Below, one piece after another: positions 7,289-15,806 of a stretch of DNA of 28,141 bases (positions are counted from its first letter, which is position 1; every line of letters begins with the position of its first letter). Under the pieces are notes generated by a model, which saw nothing but the letters and a program-made list of their open reading frames with translations, was not told the origin of the DNA and made no database searches. The stretch comes from Muribaculaceae bacterium (GTDB taxonomy: Bacteria; Bacteroidota; Bacteroidia; Bacteroidales; Muribaculaceae), in NCBI GenBank assembly GCA_016292745.1, contig JAEDFO010000028.1, forward strand, positions 1 through 28,141. The letters run 5' to 3'. A program made the translations under genes and the position numbers.

Positions 7289-8773
7289 ATGAAAAGAAAC
7301 TTTACTTTATTTTCTATTGTTCTTGCAGCAGCTGTGGCCTCAGCCAACAACTACACCACTCCGGGAAACTGCTCGGTGCTGACGTTCGATGCCCTGAGCG
7401 ACATTGAGGAATCGGGAGTGATAAAGATGGACGAAAACGTATATATCCTTAACGATTCCATCACTGTAGCGGCTACCGACACTCTTCGTCTCGACAACAA
7501 CGCCACACTGCAGCTTAACGACTTGGTGTGCATCACAGTAAACGGCGTGGCCGACTTCTGCCCTGCCGACACAGCAAACATTGAGAATCTTAACGAAACC
7601 GATGACTTGCCATTGGGATTAATGGTTTTCGACGATGAAACCGAAGGAACAGCCTACGGCAAATTCAAAAACATCACATTCAACGGCACCGGCATAGCAT
7701 ATGGTTGCACCAAAGGCCTTCACGTTGACAACTGTACATTCACCAACGTGAAACAGCCATCACAAGGTGCTATTAGCTACTTCCGCACTGGTGCTGAAAA
7801 CATTGTGGAGAACTCAACCTTTGTGGAAAACCCTGTTCCAGCCATTGCTGCCGGCGCTAACTGCTATGTAGGAGTGATTTTCCGGAACAATTACCTTTAC
7901 GACAACAACAGCATAAACAACAACCGCCCGTTTATAAGCCTCACTGTTGCCGGCGAAAACAACGTTGAAATCATCGGCAACACCATCGTGGGTGCCAAGC
8001 GAAATATGGTGGGTGGCATAGCTGTGGCAAACCTCCTGGGCTATAAAGGCACTAACAAGGTGATAATCAAAGGCAACCACGTGAGCGACTGCCGCTACGG
8101 TGCCAACACCACCGGTCCGAACATCAATGCCGAGTATATCGACAACATTTTCATCAACAACAAATATGAAAGCAACGCCATGAACGGCGGCAGTGGAATC
8201 AATGTGTACGACCCATACTATACCCAGAACGCAATTATCAAAGGAAACTACATCGAGGGAAGCCTCTGGGGCATCACAGTAATAGGCTGCAACAATGTCA
8301 ACATCGGCAAAACCAACGACCCGAATGCTGAAGACTACAATCCGGGCAACAACGTATTCAAGGACAATGGCAACGGAGGCGTGCTCTACGACCTTTACAA
8401 CAACTCCTCGAACCTGATATATGCACAAGGCAACACATGGAATGTTGACGAGCAGACTCGCGAGAAGATTGAAACCGTAATCTTCCACCAGGCCGACAAT
8501 GAAAAGCTGGGCAAGGTGGTGTTCATGCCAGGAGAAACCGGAGTGAGCACAATTGCTACCGACAACAATTCCGTACGCTACGATACCGCGTCCAAATCGC
8601 TGATACTGGCCAACATCGCCGACAAGATTACTGTCTACTCGGCTAATGGCTCTGTTGTGGCATCGGCTTCAGCAACCGACAATGTGAGCGTCAACGCACT
8701 CAGCCGCGGCATATACATTGCACGCATAGTAAATGGTACAAACACCACAACCTTGAAATTCTCGGTAAAATAA
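7289..8773 (+). CDS. Exported beta-helix protein with probable type IX secretion sorting domain
   Basis: This 494-residue protein begins with a signal peptide (MKRNFTLFSIVLAAAVASA). The centre (about residues 60-390) is a run of Asn- and Gly-rich strand units with recurring NxI/GN patterns (IIGNTIVG, VIIKGNHVSD, AIIKGNYIEG, VIYAQGNTW-type). This is the signature of a right-handed parallel beta-helix, a fold used by pectate lyases, polysaccharide hydrolases and adhesins. The last 75 or so residues (DKITVYSANG ... LSRGIYIARI ... TLKFSVK) look like the C-terminal domain that targets proteins to the type IX secretion system. The protein is therefore probably surface-attached or released. No catalytic motif was recognised. 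It has its own promoter behind the four-box array and ends at a bidirectional terminator. Substrate or ligand unknown. Confidence 0.8.
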   Translation: MKRNFTLFSIVLAAAVASANNYTTPGNCSVLTFDALSDIEESGVIKMDENVYILNDSITVAATDTLRLDNNATLQLNDLVCITVNGVADFCPADTANIENLNETDDLPLGLMVFDDETEGTAYGKFKNITFNGTGIAYGCTKGLHVDNCTFTNVKQPSQGAISYFRTGAENIVENSTFVENPVPAIAAGANCYVGVIFRNNYLYDNNSINNNRPFISLTVAGENNVEIIGNTIVGAKRNMVGGIAVANLLGYKGTNKVIIKGNHVSDCRYGANTTGPNINAEYIDNIFINNKYESNAMNGGSGINVYDPYYTQNAIIKGNYIEGSLWGITVIGCNNVNIGKTNDPNAEDYNPGNNVFKDNGNGGVLYDLYNNSSNLIYAQGNTWNVDEQTREKIETVIFHQADNEKLGKVVFMPGETGVSTIATDNNSVRYDTASKSLILANIADKITVYSANGSVVASASATDNVSVNALSRGIYIARIVNGTNTTTLKFSVK

Positions 8774-8790
8774 ACCGACAAACACCCATA

Positions 8791-8826
8791 AAAAAGGCTT
8801 CGGGACACATGCTCCGAAGCCTTTTT
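8791..8826. terminator. Bidirectional terminator
   Basis: Perfect 13-base arms at 8791-8803 and 8814-8826 have five A on one side and five T on the other. It serves both the beta-helix gene (plus) and the flavin reductase-rubredoxin gene (minus). Confidence 0.92.
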
Positions 8827-8852
8827 ACGTTTCACCTTAATATTTTATGGCA

Positions 8853-9455
8853 TCAGCCCACCGGCTTGAAATCGCTTGCCGGGTGCTTGCATAGCGGGCA
8901 CACGAAATCGGCAGGGAGTTCCTCGCCTTCGTAAATGTAACCGCAGACAGTGCACACCCACCCTTTCTTCTTCGGTGCAGCAGGAGCCGGCTTGATATTC
9001 TTGTGATAGAAGGCATAAGTGGCCGATTCATCATTGTTGAGCACAAAGCCATCCTCAACCTCCGCAATAAACAAGGTGTGAGTGCCGAGGTCGATAGCCT
9101 GCTCCACCTTTGCACAAAGCACTGCATTTACGCCCTCGGTAAGATATATTATACCATTGTCGGCGCGGGCAAACTCCACGCCCACAGCCTTATTCACCGA
9201 TGCCCCGCTTTGGAATCCCCAATGCTTGAAAATGTCGAACGAAGCCTTCTCCGAAAGAATCGACACATTGAAGCGTCCTGTGCGCTTAATCATCCAGTGA
9301 GTGTAATTTTGTTTGTTGATAGCCACCGATATTCGGTTAGGGCTAACTGTGAGCTGCTGAACGGTGTTGGTTATGCAACCATTGTCTTTATCGTACTCAT
9401 ATGCCGATACCATAAACAAGCCATATGAGAGTTTGAACATTGCTTTTGGATCCAT
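8853..9455 (-). CDS. Flavin reductase-like domain fused to a C-terminal rubredoxin
   Basis: This is a 200-residue cytoplasmic redox protein. Residues 1-150 match the FMN-binding split-barrel flavin reductase family (start MFKLSYGLFMVSAY, then NGCITNTVQQLT, and later a long HWGFQSG region). Residues 165-200 form a short rubredoxin domain with iron ligands C168, C171, C186 and C189. The spacing between Cys pairs is 14 residues, as in the rubredoxin tail of rubrerythrins (CGYIYEGEELPADFVCPLC). The linker is Pro/Ala/Lys-rich (KPAPAAPKKK). Such fusions, known as high-molecular-weight rubredoxins in anaerobes, pass electrons from NAD(P)H via flavin to oxygen- or NO-reducing flavodiiron proteins. 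The partner is not encoded nearby. The gene is monocistronic with its own promoter. Confidence 0.9.
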   Translation of the reverse strand: MDPKAMFKLSYGLFMVSAYEYDKDNGCITNTVQQLTVSPNRISVAINKQNYTHWMIKRTGRFNVSILSEKASFDIFKHWGFQSGASVNKAVGVEFARADNGIIYLTEGVNAVLCAKVEQAIDLGTHTLFIAEVEDGFVLNNDESATYAFYHKNIKPAPAAPKKKGWVCTVCGYIYEGEELPADFVCPLCKHPASDFKPVG

Positions 9456-9499
9456 GTTATTTAATTGTGATTAACAGATTATGAACTTCATTTGATAGG

Positions 9500-9531
9500 C
9501 AAATTTAGGATGAAACCTACAAATCAGCAAA
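9500..9531 (-). promoter_or_regulatory. Promoter of the flavin reductase-rubredoxin gene
   Basis: On the minus strand TTTG (9528-9531), 20 bases, then TAAATTTG (9500-9507), an exact TAnnTTTG, 44 bases before the ATG. Confidence 0.65.
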
Positions 9532-9573
9532 AAAAGTTGACAAATAATAACAACCAATTAGCAGCATAAATGT

Positions 9574-9603
9574 TTTGATTTATAAAAAATGTACATAACT
9601 TTG
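9574..9603 (+). promoter_or_regulatory. Promoter of the acyl-CoA synthetase gene
   Basis: TTTG (9574-9577), 18 bases, then TAACTTTG (9596-9603), 52 bases before the ATG. With the preceding minus-strand promoter it makes a 200-base divergent promoter region (9456-9655) with no other feature seen. Confidence 0.7.
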
Positions 9604-9655
9604 TAAAAGATACGCTCAATTTATTCATAAGCCCCTAACTTTAACCGAAAACAAT

Positions 9656-11311
9656 ATGGAAACTAGTTTAAACTCATATATAAAACAAACTATACAGCGA
9701 AACTGGGAAGAACTGGCACTGACCGACTTCAATGGCGTGTCGTTTCAATACCGCGACATAGCGCGAAAGATTGCCAAGCTGCACATTCTGTTTGAATCGG
9801 CAGGCATCGAGAAAGGCGACAAGATTGCCCTTTGTGGAAAGAACTGTTCGCAATGGGCTGTAGCATTCCTGGCAACAATCACCTACGGCGCTGTGGCTGT
9901 ACCTATTCTGCACGAATTCAAGCAGGACAATATTCATCACATTGTTAACCACAGCGAGGCCAAGCTGTTTTTCTGCGACCTCACTATATGGAAAAACCTG
10001 AATCCCGATGAAATGAAGGCTATAATCGGAGCCCTGCGCATCGATGACTACTCGCAATTGCTCTCGCGCAACGACAATTTCAGCCAGGCACGCGCCACAC
10101 TTAACGAACGGTTTGGACACAAATATCCCGAGCGCTTCCATCCAAGCGACATCGTGTACCACGAGCCCGAACGCGACGAACTGGCCGTTATCAACTACAC
10201 ATCGGGGTCGATGGGCCTCTCGAAAGGTGTGATGATTCCCTACCGTGCGCTGATGTCGAACATTGAGTTCAGCCTCAAGAACATTGACTATCTGCATCCC
10301 GGCGACGGCCAGATTTGCATGTTGCCGATGGCACACATGTACGGGCTGGTGATTGAACTGCTGTTCCCTCTCATCAAGGGATGCCACATTTTCTTCCTCA
10401 CTCGCGTGCCATCGCCGAAAATCATCATCGACGCCTTTGCCAAGGTGAAACCCAAACTGATAATCACCGTTCCGCTGGTAATCGAGAAGATAATCAAGAC
10501 CAAGGTGTTCCCTCTGCTGGAGAAACCACTTATGAAACTTATGCTTATGGTGCCGTTTGTCGACAACAAACTGCTGGGCAAGATAAAGGAACGCCTCACA
10601 GAGACATTTGGCGGCAACCTGCACCAGTTGATTATTGGCGGTGCTGCGCTTAACAAGGATGTGGAGAACTTTCTGCGCCGCATACAATTCCCCTACACTG
10701 TAGGCTACGGCATGACCGAGTGTGCGCCGCTCATATGCTATGCCCACTGGTATGAGAACCGCGAGAAGAGTTGCGGCAAGGTGGTCGACGGCCTTCAGTT
10801 GAACATTGACTCACCAAACCCGAAGGAAACAGCCGGCGAGCTGTCGGTAAAGGGCGACAATGTGATGCTTGGCTACTTCAAGAACGATGAAGCCACAAAC
10901 AGTGCACTCACCCCCGACGGATGGCTGCACACCGGCGACCTCTGCACCATCGACGACGACGGATTCATATATATCCACGGCCGATGCAAGAGCATGATAC
11001 TTGGCCCGTCGGGACAAAACATCTATCCCGAAGAGATAGAGCAGAAAATCAATAATATGCCATATGTGAACGAATCGATTGTTATCGACGACGACGGAAA
11101 GATAGTTGCATTGGTGCACCCCGACATTGAACTCGGCCAGCAACAAGGCTACGACTTCGAAATGCTGGAGCAAATGATGAAAGACAACATTGCTCTGGTT
11201 AACAAAGAGTTGCCCAGCTACTCGAGGATATCGGAAGTGAGAGTTCACAAAGAGGAATTCGAAAAGACCCCGAAACGCTCAATCAAGCGTTACCTGTATA
11301 TGAAGAAATAG
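9656..11311 (+). CDS. AMP-forming long-chain acyl-CoA synthetase (FadD-like)
   Basis: At 551 residues this is normal length for the ANL superfamily. It activates a carboxylic acid, probably a long-chain fatty acid, first with ATP to an acyl-adenylate and then with CoA. The phosphate-binding loop YTSGSMGLSKG is at 181-191 (Met replaces the usual Thr at 186). YGMTE is at 351-355 and the ribose-binding Asp lies in TGDL at 426-429. The hinge region GRCKSMIL and then GQNIYPEEIE follow. Near the C-terminus TPKRSIKRYLY carries the conserved lysine needed for adenylation. No membrane helix or signal peptide is obvious. It has its own promoter and terminator and no neighbouring beta-oxidation genes, so recycling of fatty acids into lipids is a more likely role than degradation. 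Substrate is inferred from family. Confidence 0.9.
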   Translation: METSLNSYIKQTIQRNWEELALTDFNGVSFQYRDIARKIAKLHILFESAGIEKGDKIALCGKNCSQWAVAFLATITYGAVAVPILHEFKQDNIHHIVNHSEAKLFFCDLTIWKNLNPDEMKAIIGALRIDDYSQLLSRNDNFSQARATLNERFGHKYPERFHPSDIVYHEPERDELAVINYTSGSMGLSKGVMIPYRALMSNIEFSLKNIDYLHPGDGQICMLPMAHMYGLVIELLFPLIKGCHIFFLTRVPSPKIIIDAFAKVKPKLIITVPLVIEKIIKTKVFPLLEKPLMKLMLMVPFVDNKLLGKIKERLTETFGGNLHQLIIGGAALNKDVENFLRRIQFPYTVGYGMTECAPLICYAHWYENREKSCGKVVDGLQLNIDSPNPKETAGELSVKGDNVMLGYFKNDEATNSALTPDGWLHTGDLCTIDDDGFIYIHGRCKSMILGPSGQNIYPEEIEQKINNMPYVNESIVIDDDGKIVALVHPDIELGQQQGYDFEMLEQMMKDNIALVNKELPSYSRISEVRVHKEEFEKTPKRSIKRYLYMKK

Positions 11312-11337
11312 GCATCGCGGACTGTTTAGGAAAATGG

Positions 11338-11374
11338 AAATGCAAGTTGCTATTAATTAGGCAGCTTGCATTTT
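11338..11374 (+). terminator. Probable rho-independent terminator
   Basis: Thirteen-base arms at 11338-11350 and 11361-11373 with one G-U pair; the T run is short (four T), so strength is uncertain. Confidence 0.65.
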
Positions 11375-11393
11375 CACAATTGAAAAAATATGA

Positions 11394-11401
11394 TATCTTT
11401 G
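11394..11401 (+). promoter_or_regulatory. Promoter -7 element (TATCTTTG) of the cardiolipin synthase operon
   Basis: Exact TAnnTTTG, 50 bases before the ATG. No convincing -33 TTTG at normal spacing. Confidence 0.6.
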
Positions 11402-11451
11402 CAACTGTCAATCACACCTTTGTCAGTAACATACCGGAATAACATCATACT

Positions 11452-12891
11452 ATGCTCGGGATATTGTCGCTCATATCGTCATCTACTATCTACTCAATCG
11501 TAATGATTGCGTATGCGGCCACCATTCTCAGCATCATAATCATTGTGATATCCGAGAACCGCAACCCGGTGAAATCGCTGGCATGGATAACCGTGCTGTT
11601 GCTACTGCCTGTGGCAGGCCTTGTGCTGTATGCTTTCTTTGGCCGCAACCTCAAGAACCAGCGAATGATAAGCCGCCGAGCCAAACGCAAACTGCTGAAA
11701 AACTTCAACTTCCAACGGGTGAACATCAACCAGATTGGACTGAGCGAAGAAGACAAGCAGCAAGTGCATCTGGGGCTTTCGCTATGCGGCTCGGAATATT
11801 TTCCCGGCAACTCAATTGACATATACACCAACGGTCACGACAAATTCGAGGCTTTCATTGCCGACCTGAAGAATGCCAATAAATACATCAACCTGCAATA
11901 CTACATCATAGAGAACGATGAGATAGGCAACCGCATAAAGGATATTCTGATAGAAAAAGCCCGCCAAGGAGTGCGAGTAAGGGTAATCTACGACCATGTC
12001 GGCTGCTTTAACGTCAAGAAATCGTTCTTCCGACAAATGGAAGAGGCCGGCATCGACGTAAAGCCGTTCATGAAGGTAACATTCCCACAGTTTGCCACCC
12101 ACGTCAACTGGCGCAACCACCGTAAGATAACCGTAATCGACGGGCGCATAGGATATATCGGTGGCATGAATATCGCCGACCGATATATCAACGGAGGTAA
12201 GCACTCATCGTGGCGCGACACCCACATTCGCATCTGCGGCCCTGCCGTTGCTGCATTGCAATACTCGTTTGCCGTCGACCGAAACTTCATTGGCAAGACC
12301 GACATAAACGACGAAGTGCATTTCGACAAATCGCCAGATGCCGACAATGGAATACAGCTGATTACCAGCGGCCCGATGGGCACCTGGAGCAATATTGCGC
12401 TGATGCTGTTCAAGGCCATCGGCAATGCCAAGAAATGCATCTATCTGCAGACACCCTACTTTCTGCCCACCGAAGGTCTTCTGAAAGCCTTGCAAACAGC
12501 AGCTCTATCGAAAGTCGATGTCAGGATAATGATACCGCGCATTTCCGACTCGGCAATGCTCACATATGCCTCGTACTCATATATAAAGAGCTGCCTCTCG
12601 GCCGGCATAAAGGTGTTCTTCTACGAAGAGGGGATGATGCACGCCAAAACCATGATAATTGACGACACCCTGTCGACCGTTGGCTCTACCAACCTCGATT
12701 TCCGAAGCATGGAACACAATTTCGAGGCAAACGTGTTTATTTACAGCGCATCGACCAATGCAAAACTGAAGGAAATATTCATGCACGACCTGCAGAAGTG
12801 CAAGCGGGTGAACTCATCTTCATGGCGACGCCGCCCGTTGCCTCAACGGTTCAAGGAATCGCTTGTACGTCTGCTGAGTCCTATTCTGTAA
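11452..12891 (+). CDS. cls: Cardiolipin synthase (phospholipase D superfamily)
   Basis: This 479-residue inner-membrane enzyme joins two phosphatidylglycerol molecules into cardiolipin and glycerol. Two N-terminal membrane helices (about residues 8-32 and 40-62) are followed by two phospholipase D catalytic domains. The first HKD motif is HRKITVID (H223, K225, D230). The second is HAKTMIID (H397, K399, D404) followed by GSTN. Both are intact, so the enzyme should be active. The length is as expected for bacterial Cls. It is the first gene of an operon: the next start is only 7 bases after its stop. A tie between membrane lipid synthesis and the two exported proteins downstream is not obvious and may be only shared transcription. 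Confidence 0.93.
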   Translation: MLGILSLISSSTIYSIVMIAYAATILSIIIIVISENRNPVKSLAWITVLLLLPVAGLVLYAFFGRNLKNQRMISRRAKRKLLKNFNFQRVNINQIGLSEEDKQQVHLGLSLCGSEYFPGNSIDIYTNGHDKFEAFIADLKNANKYINLQYYIIENDEIGNRIKDILIEKARQGVRVRVIYDHVGCFNVKKSFFRQMEEAGIDVKPFMKVTFPQFATHVNWRNHRKITVIDGRIGYIGGMNIADRYINGGKHSSWRDTHIRICGPAVAALQYSFAVDRNFIGKTDINDEVHFDKSPDADNGIQLITSGPMGTWSNIALMLFKAIGNAKKCIYLQTPYFLPTEGLLKALQTAALSKVDVRIMIPRISDSAMLTYASYSYIKSCLSAGIKVFFYEEGMMHAKTMIIDDTLSTVGSTNLDFRSMEHNFEANVFIYSASTNAKLKEIFMHDLQKCKRVNSSSWRRRPLPQRFKESLVRLLSPIL

Positions 12892-12898
12892 GCACATT

Positions 12899-13921
12899 AT
12901 GCGCCAACTTCTGCCTGTAATATTGATAGCCGTAACATTCATTGCATCGAGGGCTGAAACCGGATATTACCCCAGTACGATAAACGGTCTGAAAGGAGCC
13001 GAACTGAAAGCCGCCGTCGCACAGACAATAGCCAGCCATCGGCAGATAGCATCGACTGCCGAGCTGAAACAGCTACTTACCGGCATTGATGCGGCGCCCG
13101 ATGGCTCAATAACAGCAGTTTTCGATGAATCGCCACTGAACATGGTGAATGACTACGTGGGTGTACTCAACCCAGCTCACTACGGCGACAGTTCTCCATA
13201 TATGATGCAGCTGTCGTACGATCTTCACTGCATTGTGCCGTGCACTTCGGCCACACACGATGCCATAGCCGACTATCCTCCCGACATCGTCACTACTACC
13301 AATGCCGGCAACAATGCGCTGAAAGTGGGGCTTGCGATAATTGACGGCATAGCCACCAACGCCTATGAGCCCACCGACAGCGTAAAGGGCGACGTTGCAA
13401 GAATGATTATGTATGCCGTGACATGCTACTCAGGATATAAATGGCAAGGACGTGCGCTCAATATAATAAACGGCGGAGCATATCCTACGCTTAACCGACA
13501 CGGCATCACCCTGTTGCTCGAATGGCATCGCGCCGATGCAGTTAGCCAACGGGAAAAGAAACGCAACGACGCCATTTATTCGGTTCAAGGCAATCGCAAC
13601 CCATTTATCGATTTCCCGGAGCTCGCTGAGCATCTGTGGGGAACGAAAACCGATGAGCCTTTTTCTATCGAAGGAACATCAGACCCGCATCCATCAGAGC
13701 CAGACACAGATGGCAAACTAAAATCAACCTACTCGAAAACCTCCGACAGCACCATTGTGCTCGCTACGCCGTTTGTGAGCGCAAACGCCGAATGGAGCAT
13801 CGACGGCACCAAATGCACCACGCCAACCATCGACGTGGCATCGCTGGCACTGGGCCGTCACATACTCCGTTTCAAAACCACCATCTTATCGGGACGAATA
13901 ACCATCGAGATAGTGCCATGA
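12899..13921 (+). CDS. Exported endonuclease I-family homologue with an eroded active site
   Basis: This 340-residue protein has a signal peptide (MRQLLPVILIAVTFIASRA) followed directly by GYYPSTINGLKGAELKAA, the usual beginning of mature Bacteroidota endonuclease I proteins. The C-terminal family hallmark is clear at residues 205-246 (LLEWHRADAVS, then QGNRNPFIDFPE). The catalytic block is not normal. Known family members have a YNREHSFPKSWF-like segment holding the catalytic His, then DLxHLxP and an N..RSNYPFGEV segment. Here the first is absent, the second is YDLHCIVP (107-114), and the third is not recognisable. The protein is therefore probably not a nuclease. About 94 extra residues at the C-terminus look like a small beta domain. 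It sits 7 bases after cls, and its stop overlaps the next gene's start. Confidence 0.8.
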   Translation: MRQLLPVILIAVTFIASRAETGYYPSTINGLKGAELKAAVAQTIASHRQIASTAELKQLLTGIDAAPDGSITAVFDESPLNMVNDYVGVLNPAHYGDSSPYMMQLSYDLHCIVPCTSATHDAIADYPPDIVTTTNAGNNALKVGLAIIDGIATNAYEPTDSVKGDVARMIMYAVTCYSGYKWQGRALNIINGGAYPTLNRHGITLLLEWHRADAVSQREKKRNDAIYSVQGNRNPFIDFPELAEHLWGTKTDEPFSIEGTSDPHPSEPDTDGKLKSTYSKTSDSTIVLATPFVSANAEWSIDGTKCTTPTIDVASLALGRHILRFKTTILSGRITIEIVP

Positions 13922-14565
13922 GAAGTATTGCGGGAATATTGACATCACTGATTCTGCTCGTAGCCATATCGTGCAGCAGCACCGACGAGGCCAATGAAAC
14001 TATAATCAGCCTGTCGCCCGGCGAGATAACCATCGCATCCGGTGAGTCGGCCTCAATATCGGTTGTCACCAACGCCGGTTCGTTCGAAATTGACGCCGAC
14101 AGCAGAATAATAAGCTACGAAACAAGCGGAACCACAATTATTATCACCGGGAAAGCTGCCGGAGCCACAAACCTCAGGGTGAGAGCCGGTAACAAGAGCG
14201 TCTATTGCCATATAACAGTGACAGAGGTGCCCCCGATAATCGATGATGACAATTCAGAAGAGCTAAACGACAACAGCACCCGCTGCCAAGGCTCTGGAAT
14301 CGACCTTAAAGCCGATGATGTGGGCATTCTGTTCAGCAGTGGCTCAGTATCGGGATTCATAAGCATAACCTTTGCCGATATAGATTCAGGAAAATACATT
14401 ACAGCCAACATCAACCCACACAATTACTCCGATGCACTAATTATCGACAACGGCACAGAACACCGCGCAACTGCTCAGTTGCTGAAAGAGACCGACAGCA
14501 CACAATGGATAGACATATACACCACCGACGGCAACCGATATCTGATAGTGGCCGAAAAGCATTGA
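13918..14565 (+). CDS. Ig-like (BIG2-type) lipoprotein
   Basis: The ATG overlaps the stop of the endonuclease-like gene (ATGA), pointing to translational coupling. The same frame is open upstream, but this start gives a proper lipoprotein signal (MRSIAGILTSLILLVAISC, modified Cys at about residue 19), so it is preferred. The mature protein is about 197 residues. First comes a bacterial Ig-like domain (LSPGEITIASGESASISVVT ... GAATNLRVRAGNKSVYCHITV pattern), then an acidic Asp/Asn/Glu linker, then a second beta-rich domain with no recognised family. It is probably anchored in the outer or inner membrane. Possible roles are binding to the endonuclease-like partner or to surface glycans; neither can be shown from sequence. 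Confidence 0.75.
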   Translation: MRSIAGILTSLILLVAISCSSTDEANETIISLSPGEITIASGESASISVVTNAGSFEIDADSRIISYETSGTTIIITGKAAGATNLRVRAGNKSVYCHITVTEVPPIIDDDNSEELNDNSTRCQGSGIDLKADDVGILFSSGSVSGFISITFADIDSGKYITANINPHNYSDALIIDNGTEHRATAQLLKETDSTQWIDIYTTDGNRYLIVAEKH

Positions 14566-14595
14566 TGCCGAAGCAATCTAAGTTGCCCCGGCATC
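14564..14595. other. Hairpin between convergent genes
   Basis: Arms GATGCCG (14564-14570) and CGGCATC (14589-14595) enclose a second short stem. The left arm overlaps the lipoprotein stop codon. No T run follows on either strand, so it is at best a weak terminator for the lipoprotein gene or dnaJ. Confidence 0.4.
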
Positions 14596-14619
14596 TAATG
14601 TCAGTATTCTGTAAGATAA

Positions 14620-15789
14620 TTATTCAAACAAATGCTTCAAACGGCTGAAAATGCGTTTTCTCTCACTTTCCGATGGCTTGATATTAGGGTTTTCACGCAT
14701 CTGTTCAAACACCCGTTTCTGCTCATCGGTTAGATTCTGCGGGATGTAGACCATTACGTTAACGAGCAAGTCGCCCACTCCATAACGGTCGGGCGAAGGC
14801 AGACCTTTGCCCCTTAAGCGCAGCACCTTGCCAGGCTGAGTTCCCGGTTCGATATTCAGACGGGCTTTACCATCAATGGTAGGCACTTCCACTTTACCAC
14901 CAAGGACAGCAGTTGGGAGATCAAGCATCAGGTTGTAAATCAAGTCGTTTTCATCACGCTGCAATTCCGGGTCCTTCTCCTCCTCGATAACAACGAGCAA
15001 ATCGCCGTTGATTCCGCCGTGACGCGGAGCATTACCCATACCCGACATTTTCAGTGTCATGCCATCGCTCACACCGGCAGGTATGTTGAGAGTTACAACA
15101 TCGTCGCGCTTAACCACACCTTCTCCGCCGCAACTATTACATTTATCCTTGATAATCTTTCCTTCGCCATGGCAATTAGGACAAGGCGAAGTAGATTGCA
15201 TGCTGCCAAGGAAGGTCTGTTGAACTTTGGTAACATAGCCAGAGCCACCGCAAGTAGTACAAGTGGTGTAGGCAGTTCCCGATGCAGCACCAGTGCCGTT
15301 ACAGCTGTCGCACTTAACATATCGTGGCAAACGAATCTTCTTTTCCACTCCGTGGGCTACATCATGGAGTGTAACGCGCACTTTCACACGCAAATCGGTA
15401 CCACGGCGCTGTTGCGGGCCTCGACGTCCGGAACTGAAACCGCCGCCAAAGCCGCCGCCAAAAATATCACCGAAATGAGCGAATATGTCCTCCATCGACA
15501 TGCCGCCGCCAAAACCGGCACCGCCGCCAAAGCCGCCACCCATATTGCCCATATTGTGGCCAAACTGGTCGTAGCGAGCACGTTTATCCTTGTTGCTCAG
15601 CACATCGTAAGCCTCGGCAGCCTCCTTGAACTTCTCTTCGGCCTCTTTTTTCTCAGCCTCCGATTTGTCAGTCTGGCGGTCGGGGTGATATTTCATGGCC
15701 ACCTTGCGGTAGGCCTTCTTCAATTCCTCGTCAGTAGCGTTTTTGTCAACGCCAAGCACCTCGTAATAATCTCTTTTTTTCTGGTCCAT
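14620..15789 (-). CDS. dnaJ: Chaperone protein DnaJ
   Basis: This is a 389-residue type I Hsp40, the co-chaperone that stimulates the ATPase of DnaK and delivers unfolded proteins. The J domain at residues 1-70 carries the essential HPD (H35-P36-D37). A Gly/Phe-rich linker follows (about 78-120). Next come the four CxxCxGxG zinc repeats (CDSCNGTG, CTTCGGSG, CPNCHGEG, CNSCGGEG) and the C-terminal substrate-binding domains. All landmarks are intact and length is normal. It lies 17 bases downstream of grpE in the same operon, as in many Bacteroidota; dnaK is not in the window. Confidence 0.98.
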   Translation of the reverse strand: MDQKKRDYYEVLGVDKNATDEELKKAYRKVAMKYHPDRQTDKSEAEKKEAEEKFKEAAEAYDVLSNKDKRARYDQFGHNMGNMGGGFGGGAGFGGGMSMEDIFAHFGDIFGGGFGGGFSSGRRGPQQRRGTDLRVKVRVTLHDVAHGVEKKIRLPRYVKCDSCNGTGAASGTAYTTCTTCGGSGYVTKVQQTFLGSMQSTSPCPNCHGEGKIIKDKCNSCGGEGVVKRDDVVTLNIPAGVSDGMTLKMSGMGNAPRHGGINGDLLVVIEEEKDPELQRDENDLIYNLMLDLPTAVLGGKVEVPTIDGKARLNIEPGTQPGKVLRLRGKGLPSPDRYGVGDLLVNVMVYIPQNLTDEQKRVFEQMRENPNIKPSESERKRIFSRLKHLFE

Positions 15790-15806
15790 CGTAGTAAAGA
15801 AAAATA

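Noticed and set aside
7814..8488. A 224-codon minus-strand open frame rich in Val and Ile that looks like a membrane protein
   Set aside because: It is the mirror of Asn- and Asp-rich codons (AAC, GAC) in the beta-helix gene; the Val-rich composition follows from that, and no promoter was seen.
9674..10747. A 357-codon minus-strand open frame opposite the acyl-CoA synthetase gene
   Set aside because: The plus-strand gene carries all family motifs. The antisense product is a His/Val/Gln-rich sequence without recognisable domains, a typical shadow of codon bias.
13792..13917. Upstream extension of the lipoprotein frame by 42 codons
   Set aside because: It would bury the lipoprotein signal and overlap the preceding gene by over 120 bases; the ATGA start at 13918 explains the signal sequence.
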